Positions 27,909 to 36,601 are shown, counted from the stretch's first letter. The stretch is DNA of 64,000 bases from Enterobacter cloacae (GCA_014169315.1 AP022133.1:1116001-1180000); one strand, 5' to 3'. The notes: generated by a model not told the origin, from the sequence alone. Translations and numbers: made by a program.

Positions 27909-27975
27909 TGATTGCCAAAGACTAACATCGTGTTATAGTGGCAGCAACATAAGTATTACAGGCAGGCACGACACA

Positions 27976-29136
27976 ATGAGCAATAACGCATTGATTCCGC
28001 AGAGTAAGCTTCCCAAGCTGGGGACGACCATCTTTACGCAAATGAGTGCGCTGGCACAGCAGCATAACGCCATTAACCTCTCACAGGGGTTCCCGGATTT
28101 TGACGGCCCGAAATACTTGCAGGAGCGCCTGGCATACCACGTTGCACAGGGCGCAAACCAGTATGCACCAATGACGGGGGCACAGGTGCTGCGCGACGCC
28201 ATTGCTGATAAAACCGCGGAGCTGTATGGCTATAAGCCAGACGCGAACAGCGACATCACGGTGACCGCAGGGGCGACCGAAGCACTGTATGCAGCCATTA
28301 CGGCCCTGGTGCGTCAGGGTGACGAAGTGATCTGCTTTGAACCATGTTACGACAGCTATGCGCCCGCCGTTGCGCTGTCCGGCGGCGTGGTGAAACGCGT
28401 GGCGCTGCAGCCGCCGCATTTCCGCCCGGACTGGCAGGCTTTTGCCGCATTACTGAGTGAGAAAACCCGTCTGGTGATCCTTAATACGCCGCACAACCCG
28501 TCCGCGACGGTATGGCAAAAAGCGGATTTCACCGCGTTATGGCAGGCCATTGCTGAACGTGAAATCTTTGTGCTGAGCGATGAAGTGTATGAGCACATCT
28601 GCTTTGCCTCTGAAGGGCATGCCAGTGTGCTGGCACATCCGCAGCTGCGGGAGCGCGCCATTGCCGTTTCGTCCTTTGGTAAAACCTACCACATGACTGG
28701 CTGGAAAGTGGGGTACTGCGTGGCTCCGGCCGCAATTAGCGCAGAACTGCGTAAAGTGCACCAGTACCTGACGTTTGCTGTGAACACGCCTGCTCAGCTG
28801 GCGCTGGCCGATATGCTGCGCGCTGAGCCAGCGCATTATCGTGACTTGTCCGGGTTTTACCGCACGCGCCGGGATCGGTTTGTGAATGCGCTCAACCAAA
28901 GTCGCCTGGAGATTTTGCCCTGTGAAGGGACGTATTTCCTGCTGGCGGACTACAGCGCCATTTCGGATCTGGATGATGTGAGCTTCTGTCAGTGGCTGAC
29001 TAAAGAGGTGGGCGTGGCGGCTATTCCGCTGTCGGTTTTCAGCGCCGACCCCTTCCCGCATAAACTGATCCGTCTCTGTTTTGCGAAACAGGAGTCGACG
29101 CTTCTCGCGGCGGCAGAGCGTCTGAATACGCTCTGA
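27976..29136 (+). CDS. ybdL: Methionine aminotransferase (PLP)
   Basis: This is the orthologue of E. coli YbdL, a methionine-specific aminotransferase. In a salvage cluster it acts as MtnE, transaminating 4-methylthio-2-oxobutanoate to methionine. The 386-residue class I aminotransferase has INLSQGFPDFDGP near 33-45, NTPHNPSATVW near 172, VLSDEVYEHICF near 198 and the PLP lysine at Lys236 in SSFGKTYHMTGWKVGY. It is driven from the MetJ-controlled divergent promoter shared with mtnB. Its stop codon abuts the stop of convergent ybdM with no gap. Confidence 0.95.
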   Translation: MSNNALIPQSKLPKLGTTIFTQMSALAQQHNAINLSQGFPDFDGPKYLQERLAYHVAQGANQYAPMTGAQVLRDAIADKTAELYGYKPDANSDITVTAGATEALYAAITALVRQGDEVICFEPCYDSYAPAVALSGGVVKRVALQPPHFRPDWQAFAALLSEKTRLVILNTPHNPSATVWQKADFTALWQAIAEREIFVLSDEVYEHICFASEGHASVLAHPQLRERAIAVSSFGKTYHMTGWKVGYCVAPAAISAELRKVHQYLTFAVNTPAQLALADMLRAEPAHYRDLSGFYRTRRDRFVNALNQSRLEILPCEGTYFLLADYSAISDLDDVSFCQWLTKEVGVAAIPLSVFSADPFPHKLIRLCFAKQESTLLAAAERLNTL

Positions 29137-29763
29137 TTATTTCACCGTCCAGGCTTCTGAGTAGCGACGGTCTGCAAACAGTTCCAGCAGGCCGTTGATC
29201 TGCTTCAGGCGCAGGACTTCGTCGCAGTCCATACCAAGCTCTTTCCCGATTTTCTCATCGCTCCAGCCCAACAGCGCCAGCTCACGCACAATGTCAGACA
29301 TGGCGTTTATCTGGTGGCGACCGCGCGCACGGTTGTGGCGAATGGTCGCAGCCATCCGGTCAATCCTCTCCTGTCGTTCTTTACGCAGACAGGTTACCGG
29401 AAGATACCCTTTAAGCTGCTTTTTAAGCGTTGTTTTCTTTTTGCCAATTTCATGACGATGAAAACCATCGACAATTTCATAATGCTGCGGTTGATCTTCT
29501 GTCACCACGATAGGCTGCGTGAAACCGTCCAGCTCCAGCGACTGGCTGAGCAGCCGTTTTTCCGGGGGCGCAACGTTGTTGGGATTGTAATCATTGGCGG
29601 TGATATCTTCCTGTTTAATCCACAAAACACAGTCAACGGGCTGATCGCGAAAAGGGCTATTTTCATGTAGCGCCTTGCGAAAGGTATTGAGCGCGTCAAT
29701 GCGCTGCTCTTCCGGAAGAGACTGTAGATAGCTATTCATTTCGTTGATTAATCGTTGTTGCAT
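29137..29763 (-). CDS. ybdM: ParB/sulfiredoxin-like domain protein YbdM
   Basis: The product has 208 residues and matches E. coli YbdM in position and length. Residues about 45-110 look like a ParB N-terminal (sulfiredoxin-like) domain: ITANDYNPNNVAPPEKRLLSQSL then IVDGFHRHEIGKKKTTL, where the GFHRHE stretch parallels the GxxR nucleotide loop. A C-terminal helical part (MSDIVRELALLGWSDEKIGKELGM) resembles a helix-turn-helix. I chose ATG 29763 because GGGGGAT lies just upstream and it gives the E. coli length. It overlaps the end of ybdN by 16 bp, so the two are coupled. YbdM/YbdN-type pairs are related to IbrB/IbrA of E. coli. Function unproven. Confidence 0.88.
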   Translation of the reverse strand: MQQRLINEMNSYLQSLPEEQRIDALNTFRKALHENSPFRDQPVDCVLWIKQEDITANDYNPNNVAPPEKRLLSQSLELDGFTQPIVVTEDQPQHYEIVDGFHRHEIGKKKTTLKKQLKGYLPVTCLRKERQERIDRMAATIRHNRARGRHQINAMSDIVRELALLGWSDEKIGKELGMDCDEVLRLKQINGLLELFADRRYSEAWTVK

Positions 29764-30971
29764 AAGATCCCCCATTCCATACGTTTTGATTTTATCCGGT
29801 CGCTGTATCGCTGATAGTGCTTTGGTTTATTGGGGCTAAAAGACAATGCCCGGCACCAGTAGTCATTATTCAGAAGTACCTTGCAGATGCGCCGCCACGA
29901 GGGAATATCCTTTGAGCCAATATCCCCTTCCTGCGTTTCGGGAATATCGGGCATGCCTTTTTTGCGGTACCAGTGCAAATACACGGCAATTTTGTTGCGG
30001 TAATGTTCTGATGTGTGTTGTGGCATGCTGTCGAGCAGCAAAAGGGCGTATTCCTGCCAGCTAAGGTGGGCCGGTTTGAGAATTTTGCGGTGGCCATAGA
30101 AATGATTGTCGTGACCGGCATAGATACCTCCGCTCCTGACACCGCTGACGCGTTCGCACATGGCCGCCCACCGCTCGGGTTCGACAACATGATAGAGCCA
30201 TAGCCCCTGGCGTTGCTCGGGGCCAAAAGGTTCACAAATGCGCATGTAGCGCAGGGGAACCCCCGCCTGATACATCAGGTCGTACAATGTGTTATAGCTC
30301 GAACCGGTTTTTGCAAACCATGTCCAGATATCCGCGGTTTTCCAGTCATAGATCGGGTAGACATACCAGGCGTGCCCGCCGGGTGCCACCGTGGTCCAGG
30401 GTTTATCATCGGCAAAGCGCAGCTTGCGCGCGTTAGCGATGGCCAGGAAGCGGTTGTAGGATTCATCAGCACGGATACCGATCATAACGGCGGCAGGGCG
30501 GTTTTGAGAGAACCATTCGGAAAATGCACGGACAAAGGCTTCAAACGTCATCCCCTGCTGGTAGAAATCGAAATAGCCAGGATCGGTAATGGCATCGGAC
30601 GGTGGCTGCCGGACCCAGTTTGTACCCGCTTCCCAGCACTGCCATTCCGGCTGAAACTGAGACAGGGAGTTTTGTGTTGTCAGGGGAAGAGCCACCCACC
30701 AGAAATTATCTATTACATCGTGAAAGTGGGTTCGCATATTTTCAATATGCTGGATGGTAGAGGTAAATTGTGCTTCCCAGTCAATGAACAGGACGTCAAT
30801 TTTTCGCCGCATCCGGCGAGCGCATTCACAGGCAAGGTAAAGCATAACAGTCGAGTCCTTTCCTCCAGAAAATGAAATACACACTCTGGCAAAGTTTTCG
30901 AGAGTCCAGGTCATTCGTTCCTGCGTCGCATTGAGAACATTCTGGTTAAGCGAGAGTTTATATAATGACAT
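29748..30971 (-). CDS. ybdN: PAPS reductase-family protein YbdN
   Basis: The product has 407 residues and is close to E. coli YbdN throughout. The PP-loop ATP-pyrophosphatase motif SFSGGKDSTVM lies at 33-43, followed by IDVLFIDWEAQF, as in the PAPS reductase / DndC / IbrA group. Later segments are MIGIRADESYNRF, YPIYDWKTADIWTWFAKTG and RICEPFGPEQRQGLWLYHVVEPE. Enzymes with this core adenylate or reduce sulfur compounds; the substrate here is not known. Start 30971 is preferred over 30977 because of ribosome-site spacing. Its pairing with a ParB-like partner is conserved. Confidence 0.9.
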   Translation of the reverse strand: MSLYKLSLNQNVLNATQERMTWTLENFARVCISFSGGKDSTVMLYLACECARRMRRKIDVLFIDWEAQFTSTIQHIENMRTHFHDVIDNFWWVALPLTTQNSLSQFQPEWQCWEAGTNWVRQPPSDAITDPGYFDFYQQGMTFEAFVRAFSEWFSQNRPAAVMIGIRADESYNRFLAIANARKLRFADDKPWTTVAPGGHAWYVYPIYDWKTADIWTWFAKTGSSYNTLYDLMYQAGVPLRYMRICEPFGPEQRQGLWLYHVVEPERWAAMCERVSGVRSGGIYAGHDNHFYGHRKILKPAHLSWQEYALLLLDSMPQHTSEHYRNKIAVYLHWYRKKGMPDIPETQEGDIGSKDIPSWRRICKVLLNNDYWCRALSFSPNKPKHYQRYSDRIKSKRMEWGILCNND

Positions 30972-31143
30972 TTTCATCCTCTTCCTGAGTTATGTACGCT
31001 GGGCCAACGCTGTCTATTAACAGAGGTGGATAATATCATTTATTTTTTCAATGGGTTAGAGGATGTGTGAAAGAGTCTGGAACGATAAGTTGGCGTTATA
31101 TATTGGGTACCCGGCCACCACAGCTAAGTGACCGGGTAAGAGG

Positions 31144-32043
31144 TCACAACATATTTATGTCTTCAATGAAATTAGAAAATACCGTGCTGTTAAGTGCCGA
31201 GCGATTGTACATAATATAAATATCAATTGACGGAATGGAAATGTCTGACTCAATCATCTTCAGGCCTAAGGCTTCACCATATTGTTTGAACGCCGTAGCG
31301 GGAACAATACCGATCAGGTTTGTGACACTGAGTACGGATAATATAGAAAGATAAGAATCACTCCGATAGCCGATATCTCTTTCGGGCAATAAACGTTCAA
31401 TGTCGTCCCGGTATGTTTTGGCACCCTGTTCATCGCTGATGTAGGCCGTGACTTTCTCGTTTAACAGCTCCTCCCGCGTTGCGGCCGTACCGATTCGCGG
31501 GTGATCCTGGCGGCAGACGAGGTTCATTTGCAGCTTATGGAACACGTTGCAGGAGATTGAGCGGTTGTTCAGAGGGTAAAACGAAAAGACCAAATCCGCC
31601 TTACGATAGGCCAGGAGGTCTTCCGCTGAGTCCTGTGAAACCAAAACATCCCGCAGTTCAATCTCATTGTTATGTTTTTCCATAAGCAGCTTTATGGGAG
31701 GAAGAAGGACTTCTGGTGTCAAAAATTGTGGGCAATAAATCACAAAAGTCTTCTTCATCCCGCTGTGGTGCATGATGCTGATTGTCTGCTCAAGCTGGTT
31801 AAGGTTCTGTTCGAGATGATGATGCAGGTTTACGCCGACGGTTGTTGGCGTGATCCCCTTACCTGAACGAATAAAAAGTGGGTCATTGAGTTGATTGCGC
31901 AAACGTTGCAGAGACTGGCTCACAGCTGAAGGGGTAATGTAGAGCGTTTCAGCAGCCTTACTAATGCTAAGATGTTGATAAATACACTCAAAAATGACTA
32001 AAAGATTGAGGTCAAACTTTTTAAGATCATATAGGTTAGCCAT
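31144..32043 (-). CDS. citR: LysR-family regulator CitR (YbdO)
   Basis: This 299-residue LysR-type regulator has its winged helix-turn-helix in the first 65 residues: MANLYDLKKFDLNLLVIFEC, SISKAAETLYITPSAVSQSLQRLR and DPLFIRSGKGITPT. The N-terminus is almost identical to E. coli YbdO, now called CitR; the C-terminal effector domain is more diverged. Start 32043 follows AGGAAG; an earlier ATG at 32085 is less likely. In E. coli CitR is linked to citrate-lyase gene control, yet the citrate genes normally found between rna and dcuC are missing here, so its target may differ. The gene is AT-rich compared with its neighbours. Confidence 0.88.
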   Translation of the reverse strand: MANLYDLKKFDLNLLVIFECIYQHLSISKAAETLYITPSAVSQSLQRLRNQLNDPLFIRSGKGITPTTVGVNLHHHLEQNLNQLEQTISIMHHSGMKKTFVIYCPQFLTPEVLLPPIKLLMEKHNNEIELRDVLVSQDSAEDLLAYRKADLVFSFYPLNNRSISCNVFHKLQMNLVCRQDHPRIGTAATREELLNEKVTAYISDEQGAKTYRDDIERLLPERDIGYRSDSYLSILSVLSVTNLIGIVPATAFKQYGEALGLKMIESDISIPSIDIYIMYNRSALNSTVFSNFIEDINML

Positions 32044-32355
32044 GTTTCTTCCTGATATTGATTCGTTGTCGTGTTGTTGCCACATTTGTATTAACTATAG
32101 ATTGAAGCGAATCATTTACAATCCTTGTGATTAGCCTGCTTAATAATAGTTTAAAACATACTTAATGTATCATGCCGGCAGATAAATAAAATAGTTCTGA
32201 AAAAGAAGTTAAGATAAAATTATCTTTAAAAGAGTGTCTGGTTTTAAATAATGATATTGAGGTTGTTTTTCGGTTGCTTATTTACTTTTTAATTTAATTA
32301 GAATTGTACTGGAAATGTCTCTCATTATTCATTTGATGAATAATATAATGTCACG

Positions 32356-32565
32356 CAACCGGGTATTCGGCCTTACCTATCACAATCATAGGCAGGAACG
32401 CGGGGGAGATGGATTGCCCTGAGTGTGTACGGGTGTTGTAATCAACGCGCTATTACGGCCTGAGTACAGGGTAAGTAGAGCGCAACGCAATGCCAGCTTT
32501 GGCTGGCACTGAATGTACCTACGGGGAGTTCAGGTATCAGGGCCGCCCATTGAGGCGGCCTTTTT
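32356..32565 (+). ncRNA. Candidate small RNA with terminator
   Basis: A TATAAT at 32344-32349 could start a transcript near 32356. The following 200 bases contain a perfect hairpin TGCCAGC-TTTG-GCTGGCA near 32491 and end in GGCCGCC (32541-32547), a CATTGA loop, GGCGGCC (32554-32560) and TTTTT, a good intrinsic terminator with no gene in front of it. The -35 region is poor. The sequence does not match any small RNA I can name. Confidence 0.4.
32541..32565 (+). terminator. Intrinsic terminator without an upstream gene
   Basis: Seven-bp GC stem (GGCCGCC / GGCGGCC), six-base loop and a five-T tail on the plus strand. No plus-strand gene lies within 3 kb upstream, so it implies an untranslated transcript. 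Confidence 0.75.
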
Positions 32566-32712
32566 ACGTTTGGCTTTCCTGAAACTCCTTTCACCCTATC
32601 TTCCCACCCGGGTTGTTAGGTATGGCTGATTGATTTGATAAAGCAAACGCATTAGCCCACTCAGGGAAAGTTCGTTACCTTACATCTCAACGAAAACACG
32701 GAGGAAGTACAG

Positions 32713-33276
32713 ATGTCTTTGATTAACACCAAAATTAAACCTTTCAAAAACCAGGCGTTCAAAAACGGTGAATTCGTGGAAGTCACCGAGAAAGATACCG
32801 AAGGCCGCTGGAGCGTGTTCTTCTTCTACCCGGCTGACTTCACCTTCGTTTGCCCGACCGAACTGGGCGACGTAGCAGATCACTACGAAGAACTGCAGAA
32901 GCTGGGTGTGGACGTTTACTCTGTGTCTACCGATACCCACTTCACCCACAAAGCATGGCACGGCAGCTCTGAAACCATCGCTAAAATCAAATACGCGATG
33001 ATCGGTGACCCGACGGGTGCTCTGACCCGTAACTTCGACAATATGCGTGAAGATGAAGGTCTGGCCGATCGTGCCACCTTCGTTGTTGACCCGCAGGGCA
33101 TTATCCAGGCTATCGAAGTGACCGCTGAAGGTATCGGCCGTGATGCGTCTGACCTGCTGCGTAAAGTGAAAGCGGCTCAGTATGTGGCTTCTCACCCTGG
33201 CGAAGTATGCCCGGCGAAATGGAAAGAAGGCGAAGCGACCTTAGCACCATCCCTGGACCTGGTCGGTAAAATCTAA
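32713..33276 (+). CDS. ahpC: Alkyl hydroperoxide reductase subunit C (peroxiredoxin)
   Basis: AhpC is the 2-Cys peroxiredoxin that reduces hydrogen peroxide and organic hydroperoxides in the cytoplasm; AhpF recycles it. The 187-residue product has the peroxidatic Cys47 in [16 protein letters not shown] and the resolving cysteine in [12 protein letters not shown] near 166. Codon use is strongly biased (GGT, CTG, GAA, AAA), as expected for an abundant protein, and the start follows GGAGGAAG. ahpF lies 247 bp downstream, separated by a repeat and two hairpins. OxyR control is expected from E. coli. Confidence 0.97.
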   Translation: MSLINTKIKPFKNQAFKNGEFVEVTEKDTEGRWSVFFFYPADFTFVCPTELGDVADHYEELQKLGVDVYSVSTDTHFTHKAWHGSSETIAKIKYAMIGDPTGALTRNFDNMREDEGLADRATFVVDPQGIIQAIEVTAEGIGRDASDLLRKVKAAQYVASHPGEVCPAKWKEGEATLAPSLDLVGKI

Positions 33277-33280
33277 ATTT

Positions 33281-33395
33281 CCGTCGTCTTTCGCGCCACA
33301 GCCGCGTTGGCGTCGCGTGCTCACCCCGGTCACTTACTGATGTAAGCTCCCGGGGACTCGCCCACTCGCCGCTTTGTTGTGACACGAAATACTCA
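33281..33395. repeat. Dispersed intergenic repeat-like palindromic unit
   Basis: The ahpC-ahpF spacer carries an imperfect hairpin at 33324-33355: CCCCGG, CTTAC, TGAT loop, GTAAG, CCGGGG. Flanks read GCCGCGTTGGCG on the left and CTCGCCGC then TGACACGAAA on the right. From memory this layout recurs in intergenic regions of enterobacterial genomes, but I cannot check copies here; no second copy was noticed in this window. Confidence 0.5.
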
Positions 33396-33416
33396 GGAAA
33401 TAATCCCCTTTAAAAA

Positions 33417-33442
33417 CGGGTGCATTAGCACCCGAATTTCTT
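33417..33442 (+). terminator. Stem-loop after ahpC
   Basis: CGGGTGC (33417-33423), ATTA loop, GCACCCG (33428-33434), then AATTTCTT. It could attenuate readthrough from ahpC. A further pair ATGCAAGCG (33456-33464) / CGCTTGCAT (33487-33495) lies between it and ahpF and may fold in the ahpF leader. Confidence 0.55.
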
Positions 33443-33523
33443 ACTAGCGTCCATGATGCAAGCGCATTCAGGTAGCCGCGTGAGGCCGCTTGCATGATGA
33501 TGTTTTAAGCCCAGGAGATAACA

Positions 33524-35089
33524 ATGCTCGACACCAACATGAAAACCCAGCTCAGGGCCTACCTTGAGAAACTGACCAAACCTGTTGAGCTGATTGCCAC
33601 GCTGGACGACAGCGCGAAATCGGCAGAGATCAAGGAACTGTTGGCTGAAATCGCTGAACTGTCTGACAAAGTCACCTTCAAAGAAGACAACAGTCTGGCG
33701 GTGCGTAAGCCGTCGTTCCTGATCACCAATCCGGATTCTGACCAGGGGCCGCGTTTTGCCGGTTCTCCGCTGGGCCACGAGTTTACCTCGCTGGTGCTGG
33801 CGCTGCTGTGGACCGGTGGTCATCCGTCAAAAGAGGCGCAGGCGCTGCTGGAGCAGATCCGCGATATCGACGGTGATTTTGAGTTTGAAACCTATTACTC
33901 GCTCTCCTGCCACAACTGCCCGGATGTGGTGCAGGCGCTGAACCTGATGTCAGTCCTGAACCCTCGCATTAAACACACGGCGATTGATGGTGGTACGTTC
34001 CAGAATGAAATTACCGACCGCAACGTGATGGGTGTTCCGGCGGTGTATATGAACGGTAACGCGTTCGGCCAGGGCCGTATGACGCTGACCGAGATCGTGG
34101 CCAAAGTAGATACCGGTGCAGAAAAACGTGCGGCAGAAGAGCTGAATAAGCGTGATGCTTACGACGTGCTGATTGTCGGTTCCGGTCCGGCAGGGGCGGC
34201 GGCGGCGGTGTACTCCGCACGTAAAGGTATTCGTACTGGTCTGATGGGGGAACGTTTTGGTGGTCAGGTGCTGGATACCGTGGACATCGAAAACTATATC
34301 TCCGTGCCGAAAACGGAAGGTCAGAAACTGGCCGGCGCACTGAAAGCGCACGTCAGCGACTATGAAGTGGATGTGATAGACAGCCAGAGCGCCAGTAAAC
34401 TGGTTCCGGCAGCGGTTGAAGGCGGTTTGCACCAGATTGAAACCGCGTCCGGTGCAGTGCTGAAAGCCCGCAGCATCATCATTGCCACCGGCGCGAAATG
34501 GCGCAACATGAACGTGCCGGGCGAAGATCAGTATCGCACGAAAGGCGTAACCTACTGCCCGCACTGCGACGGTCCGCTGTTTAAAGGTAAGCGCGTGGCG
34601 GTGATCGGCGGCGGTAACTCCGGTGTAGAAGCGGCTATCGACCTGGCGGGGATTGTTGAACACGTCACCCTGCTGGAGTTTGCGCCAGAGATGAAAGCGG
34701 ACCAGGTGCTGCAGGATAAAGTCCGCAGCCTGAAAAACGTCGACATCGTACTGAATGCGCAGACGACGGAAGTGAAAGGCGACGGCAGCAAAGTGACCGG
34801 CCTGGCGTATCGCGATCGGGTGAGCGGTGATGTGCATAGCGTGGCGCTGTCGGGTATTTTCGTTCAGATTGGTCTGCTGCCAAATACCACCTGGCTGGAA
34901 GGTGCTGTCGAACGCAACCGGATGGGCGAAATCATCATTGACGCGAAATGCGAAACCAGTGTGAAGGGCATATTTGCGGCGGGTGACTGCACAACCGTAC
35001 CGTACAAACAGATTATTATCGCGACAGGTGAGGGGGCGAAAGCGTCGCTGAGTGCCTTTGACTATCTGATCCGCACCAAAACAGCATAA
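33524..35089 (+). CDS. ahpF: Alkyl hydroperoxide reductase subunit F
   Basis: AhpF transfers electrons from NADH through FAD and two disulfides to AhpC. The protein has 521 residues. The N-terminal thioredoxin-fold domain has the redox pair CHNC near 129-132. The FAD loop [17 protein letters not shown] is near 219, the second redox pair TYCPHCDG near 345-348, and the NADH loop [15 protein letters not shown] near 362. The C-terminal [15 protein letters not shown] completes the FAD site. The start follows CAGGAGA. A bidirectional terminator follows at 35122. Confidence 0.97.
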   Translation: MLDTNMKTQLRAYLEKLTKPVELIATLDDSAKSAEIKELLAEIAELSDKVTFKEDNSLAVRKPSFLITNPDSDQGPRFAGSPLGHEFTSLVLALLWTGGHPSKEAQALLEQIRDIDGDFEFETYYSLSCHNCPDVVQALNLMSVLNPRIKHTAIDGGTFQNEITDRNVMGVPAVYMNGNAFGQGRMTLTEIVAKVDTGAEKRAAEELNKRDAYDVLIVGSGPAGAAAAVYSARKGIRTGLMGERFGGQVLDTVDIENYISVPKTEGQKLAGALKAHVSDYEVDVIDSQSASKLVPAAVEGGLHQIETASGAVLKARSIIIATGAKWRNMNVPGEDQYRTKGVTYCPHCDGPLFKGKRVAVIGGGNSGVEAAIDLAGIVEHVTLLEFAPEMKADQVLQDKVRSLKNVDIVLNAQTTEVKGDGSKVTGLAYRDRVSGDVHSVALSGIFVQIGLLPNTTWLEGAVERNRMGEIIIDAKCETSVKGIFAAGDCTTVPYKQIIIATGEGAKASLSAFDYLIRTKTA

Positions 35090-35121
35090 TAAAAGAAAGT
35101 AAGGCTATACCTGCAATAGCA

Positions 35122-35150
35122 AGAGGCCACCGAAAGTGGCCTCTTTTTTT
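35122..35150. terminator. Bidirectional terminator between ahpF and uspG
   Basis: AGAGGCCAC (35122-35130), CGAAA loop, GTGGCCTCT (35136-35144), then a run of T. The opposite strand provides a shorter tail for uspG, whose stop codon overlaps the end of the T-run. Confidence 0.85.
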
Positions 35151-35577
35151 ATCTGACCACCATCACCGGAATGTGCGTATGACGGATCACGCTGGAGGCG
35201 TTGGAGCCAAGCAGGTGAGTGGTAATGGAAGGATTACGTGAACCGATAACAACCACATCGGCCTTCAGCTCATTAGCCAGTTCATTAACGGCATCACGCA
35301 CGCTGCCGAACCTGACGTGCGTTTTAATGCGAGAGGGATCGATGGTGAAGTGTCCTGCCATTGTTTGCAGACGTGTTTCAGCTTCGTGCTGCAGATGTTC
35401 TTCAAAGCGACGCACATCGGCGGCAAAACGGTGCAGGTTCAGGCTGGCGGAACCCGGTAACACGTGCAAAAGATGAATAACACCGTCCTGCTGTGCAAGG
35501 AACTCGGCGTGGCGTACGGCCTTGTCGCTCAGCTCCATTTCGAAAACATCAACCGGCATAATGATTCTCTGATACAT
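35149..35577 (-). CDS. uspG: Universal stress protein UspG (YbdQ)
   Basis: This 142-residue universal stress protein opens [21 protein letters not shown] and ends [35 protein letters not shown]. The C-terminal motif corresponds to the G-2x-G-9x-G(S/T) nucleotide loop of the family. The start at 35577 has AAGGAG upstream; a frame extended by 15 residues is not supported. It sits beside ahpF as in E. coli. Role: stress tolerance, exact activity unclear. Confidence 0.92.
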   Translation of the reverse strand: MYQRIIMPVDVFEMELSDKAVRHAEFLAQQDGVIHLLHVLPGSASLNLHRFAADVRRFEEHLQHEAETRLQTMAGHFTIDPSRIKTHVRFGSVRDAVNELANELKADVVVIGSRNPSITTHLLGSNASSVIRHTHIPVMVVR

Positions 35578-35706
35578 ACCCGTTTCTCCTTGTTTATAAA
35601 CGCTAAAACCATTCAAGCACAAAATGATATTGGTTTCTGATATCTGTCTGGCACTTTTTCATACGATGACATTTTTTGTTTTTGCGAGGCAGGAAGAGAA
35701 AATGAA

Positions 35707-35796
35707 TTACCAGTGATGCTCAAGATAAAGCACAGCCATGACGATAATCGCCATAAAAATGATGAAAAACAGTGTGATAACCATTGCATCACTCAT
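35707..35796 (-). CDS. Predicted 29-residue membrane protein
   Basis: ATG at 35796 opens a 29-codon frame ending at TAA 35707: MSDAMVITLFFIIF then MAIIVMAVLYLEHHW. Residues 5-24 form a single strongly hydrophobic helix, with a polar tail LEHHW. GGGGAC lies nine bases upstream, a usable ribosome site. The helix plus charged tail is the pattern of real small membrane proteins in enterics. I do not recognise it by name. It lies alone between uspG and rnk. Confidence 0.55.
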   Translation of the reverse strand: MSDAMVITLFFIIFMAIIVMAVLYLEHHW

Positions 35797-35935
35797 GACC
35801 GTCCCCACGGCACCAAAACAGGTTAAGCGTGGATTAAGCGGATTTTGTACGGTATAGGAAAAATGGGTGAATTACCGGAAAGAGGATGCAGAAGCATCCT
35901 CTGTACAATGCGGGTTGGCGCGTGTTCAGCCGGGA

Positions 35936-36346
35936 TTAACGGAGGTAATCGCCTGCGGCTTCTGGCTGGTAGAGCAGTTCCAGCACTTCCAGATGGGTTG
36001 AGGCCCCGCCAGGTAATTCCCAGTGAATGGTATCGCCGGTGTGCAGCCCAAGCAATGCTGCACCCACCGGTGCCAGAACGGAAAGCTGCGTGCTGCTGTC
36101 GGTCATCTGAGCCGGGTAGACCAGCGTTCGGGTCAGCTCTTCGCCGGTGGCCAGGTTACGGAATTTCACCTGGCTGTTCATGGTCACCACGTCATGCGGC
36201 ATGGACTCAGGCGTACACATTTGCGCCCGGTCGAGTTCTTCATTCAGCGCGTTGGCCACTGGGAGAGAAGCGAATTCTGCTTTTTCCAGAAGCCTGTCGA
36301 TACGTTCTGCGTCGAGTTCATTAATGATAATTGTGGGTCTGGACAT
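35936..36346 (-). CDS. rnk: Nucleoside diphosphate kinase regulator Rnk
   Basis: Rnk is a GreA/GreB-related protein that binds RNA polymerase and was described as a regulator of nucleoside diphosphate kinase. The 136-residue product starts [21 protein letters not shown], a short coiled-coil N-terminal part, and continues with the GreA C-terminal-like domain: [19 protein letters not shown] and [17 protein letters not shown] [18 protein letters not shown]. Length agrees with E. coli. The E. coli neighbour ybdR is absent. Confidence 0.94.
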   Translation of the reverse strand: MSRPTIIINELDAERIDRLLEKAEFASLPVANALNEELDRAQMCTPESMPHDVVTMNSQVKFRNLATGEELTRTLVYPAQMTDSSTQLSVLAPVGAALLGLHTGDTIHWELPGGASTHLEVLELLYQPEAAGDYLR

Positions 36347-36399
36347 TTATTACTCCATGTCGTTAATGCTGCGTGTAACGCAGAAACCAATCCAAAAGA

Positions 36400-36428
36400 A
36401 AACCCTCGCCGTCTGGCAGCGAGGGTTT
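36400..36428. terminator. Hairpin upstream of rnk
   Basis: AAACCCTCGC (36400-36409) and GCGAGGGTTT (36419-36428) form a ten-bp stem around CGTCTGGCA. It lies in front of rnk on the minus strand, about 55 bp before its start. It may therefore act in the rnk leader as well as terminate unseen transcripts. Confidence 0.6.
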
Positions 36429-36601
36429 AACTCTCCCGATGATACTGGCTGAGCACGTAAGTTTGAAGTGATGAAGGTCACATTCATGGGTCATATGAAT
36501 TTTTGGCGAAAAACGTGATCCCTCGCAAATTTGCATTATCCTTTTTAAGCGCCCTTTGTAGGCGACTATCCGCATTCAGTGTCCCTTAATCAGGAGATCT
36601 C

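Larger units (their letters stand above)
32044..32712. other. 669-bp region between citR and ahpC, dsbG absent
   Basis: In E. coli this position holds dsbG; no dsbG-like frame is present. The left half (32090-32350) is AT-rich and carries the citR promoter. The right half (32356-32565) is GC-normal with strong secondary structure and a terminator and is listed as a candidate RNA. The last 150 bp should hold the ahpC promoter; I could not identify an OxyR site with confidence. Two very short frames (10 and about 30 codons) overlap the structured part and look spurious. Confidence 0.7.

Noticed and set aside
31110-31136. Stem CCCGGCCAC / GTGACCGGG as terminator of citR
   Set aside because: One mismatch and no T-run on the relevant strand; function unclear.
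32402-32440. Ten-codon ORF (MDCPECVRVL) in the citR-ahpC spacer
   Set aside because: It has a purine-rich leader, but the frame is very short, shows no family resemblance and overlaps the structured candidate RNA.
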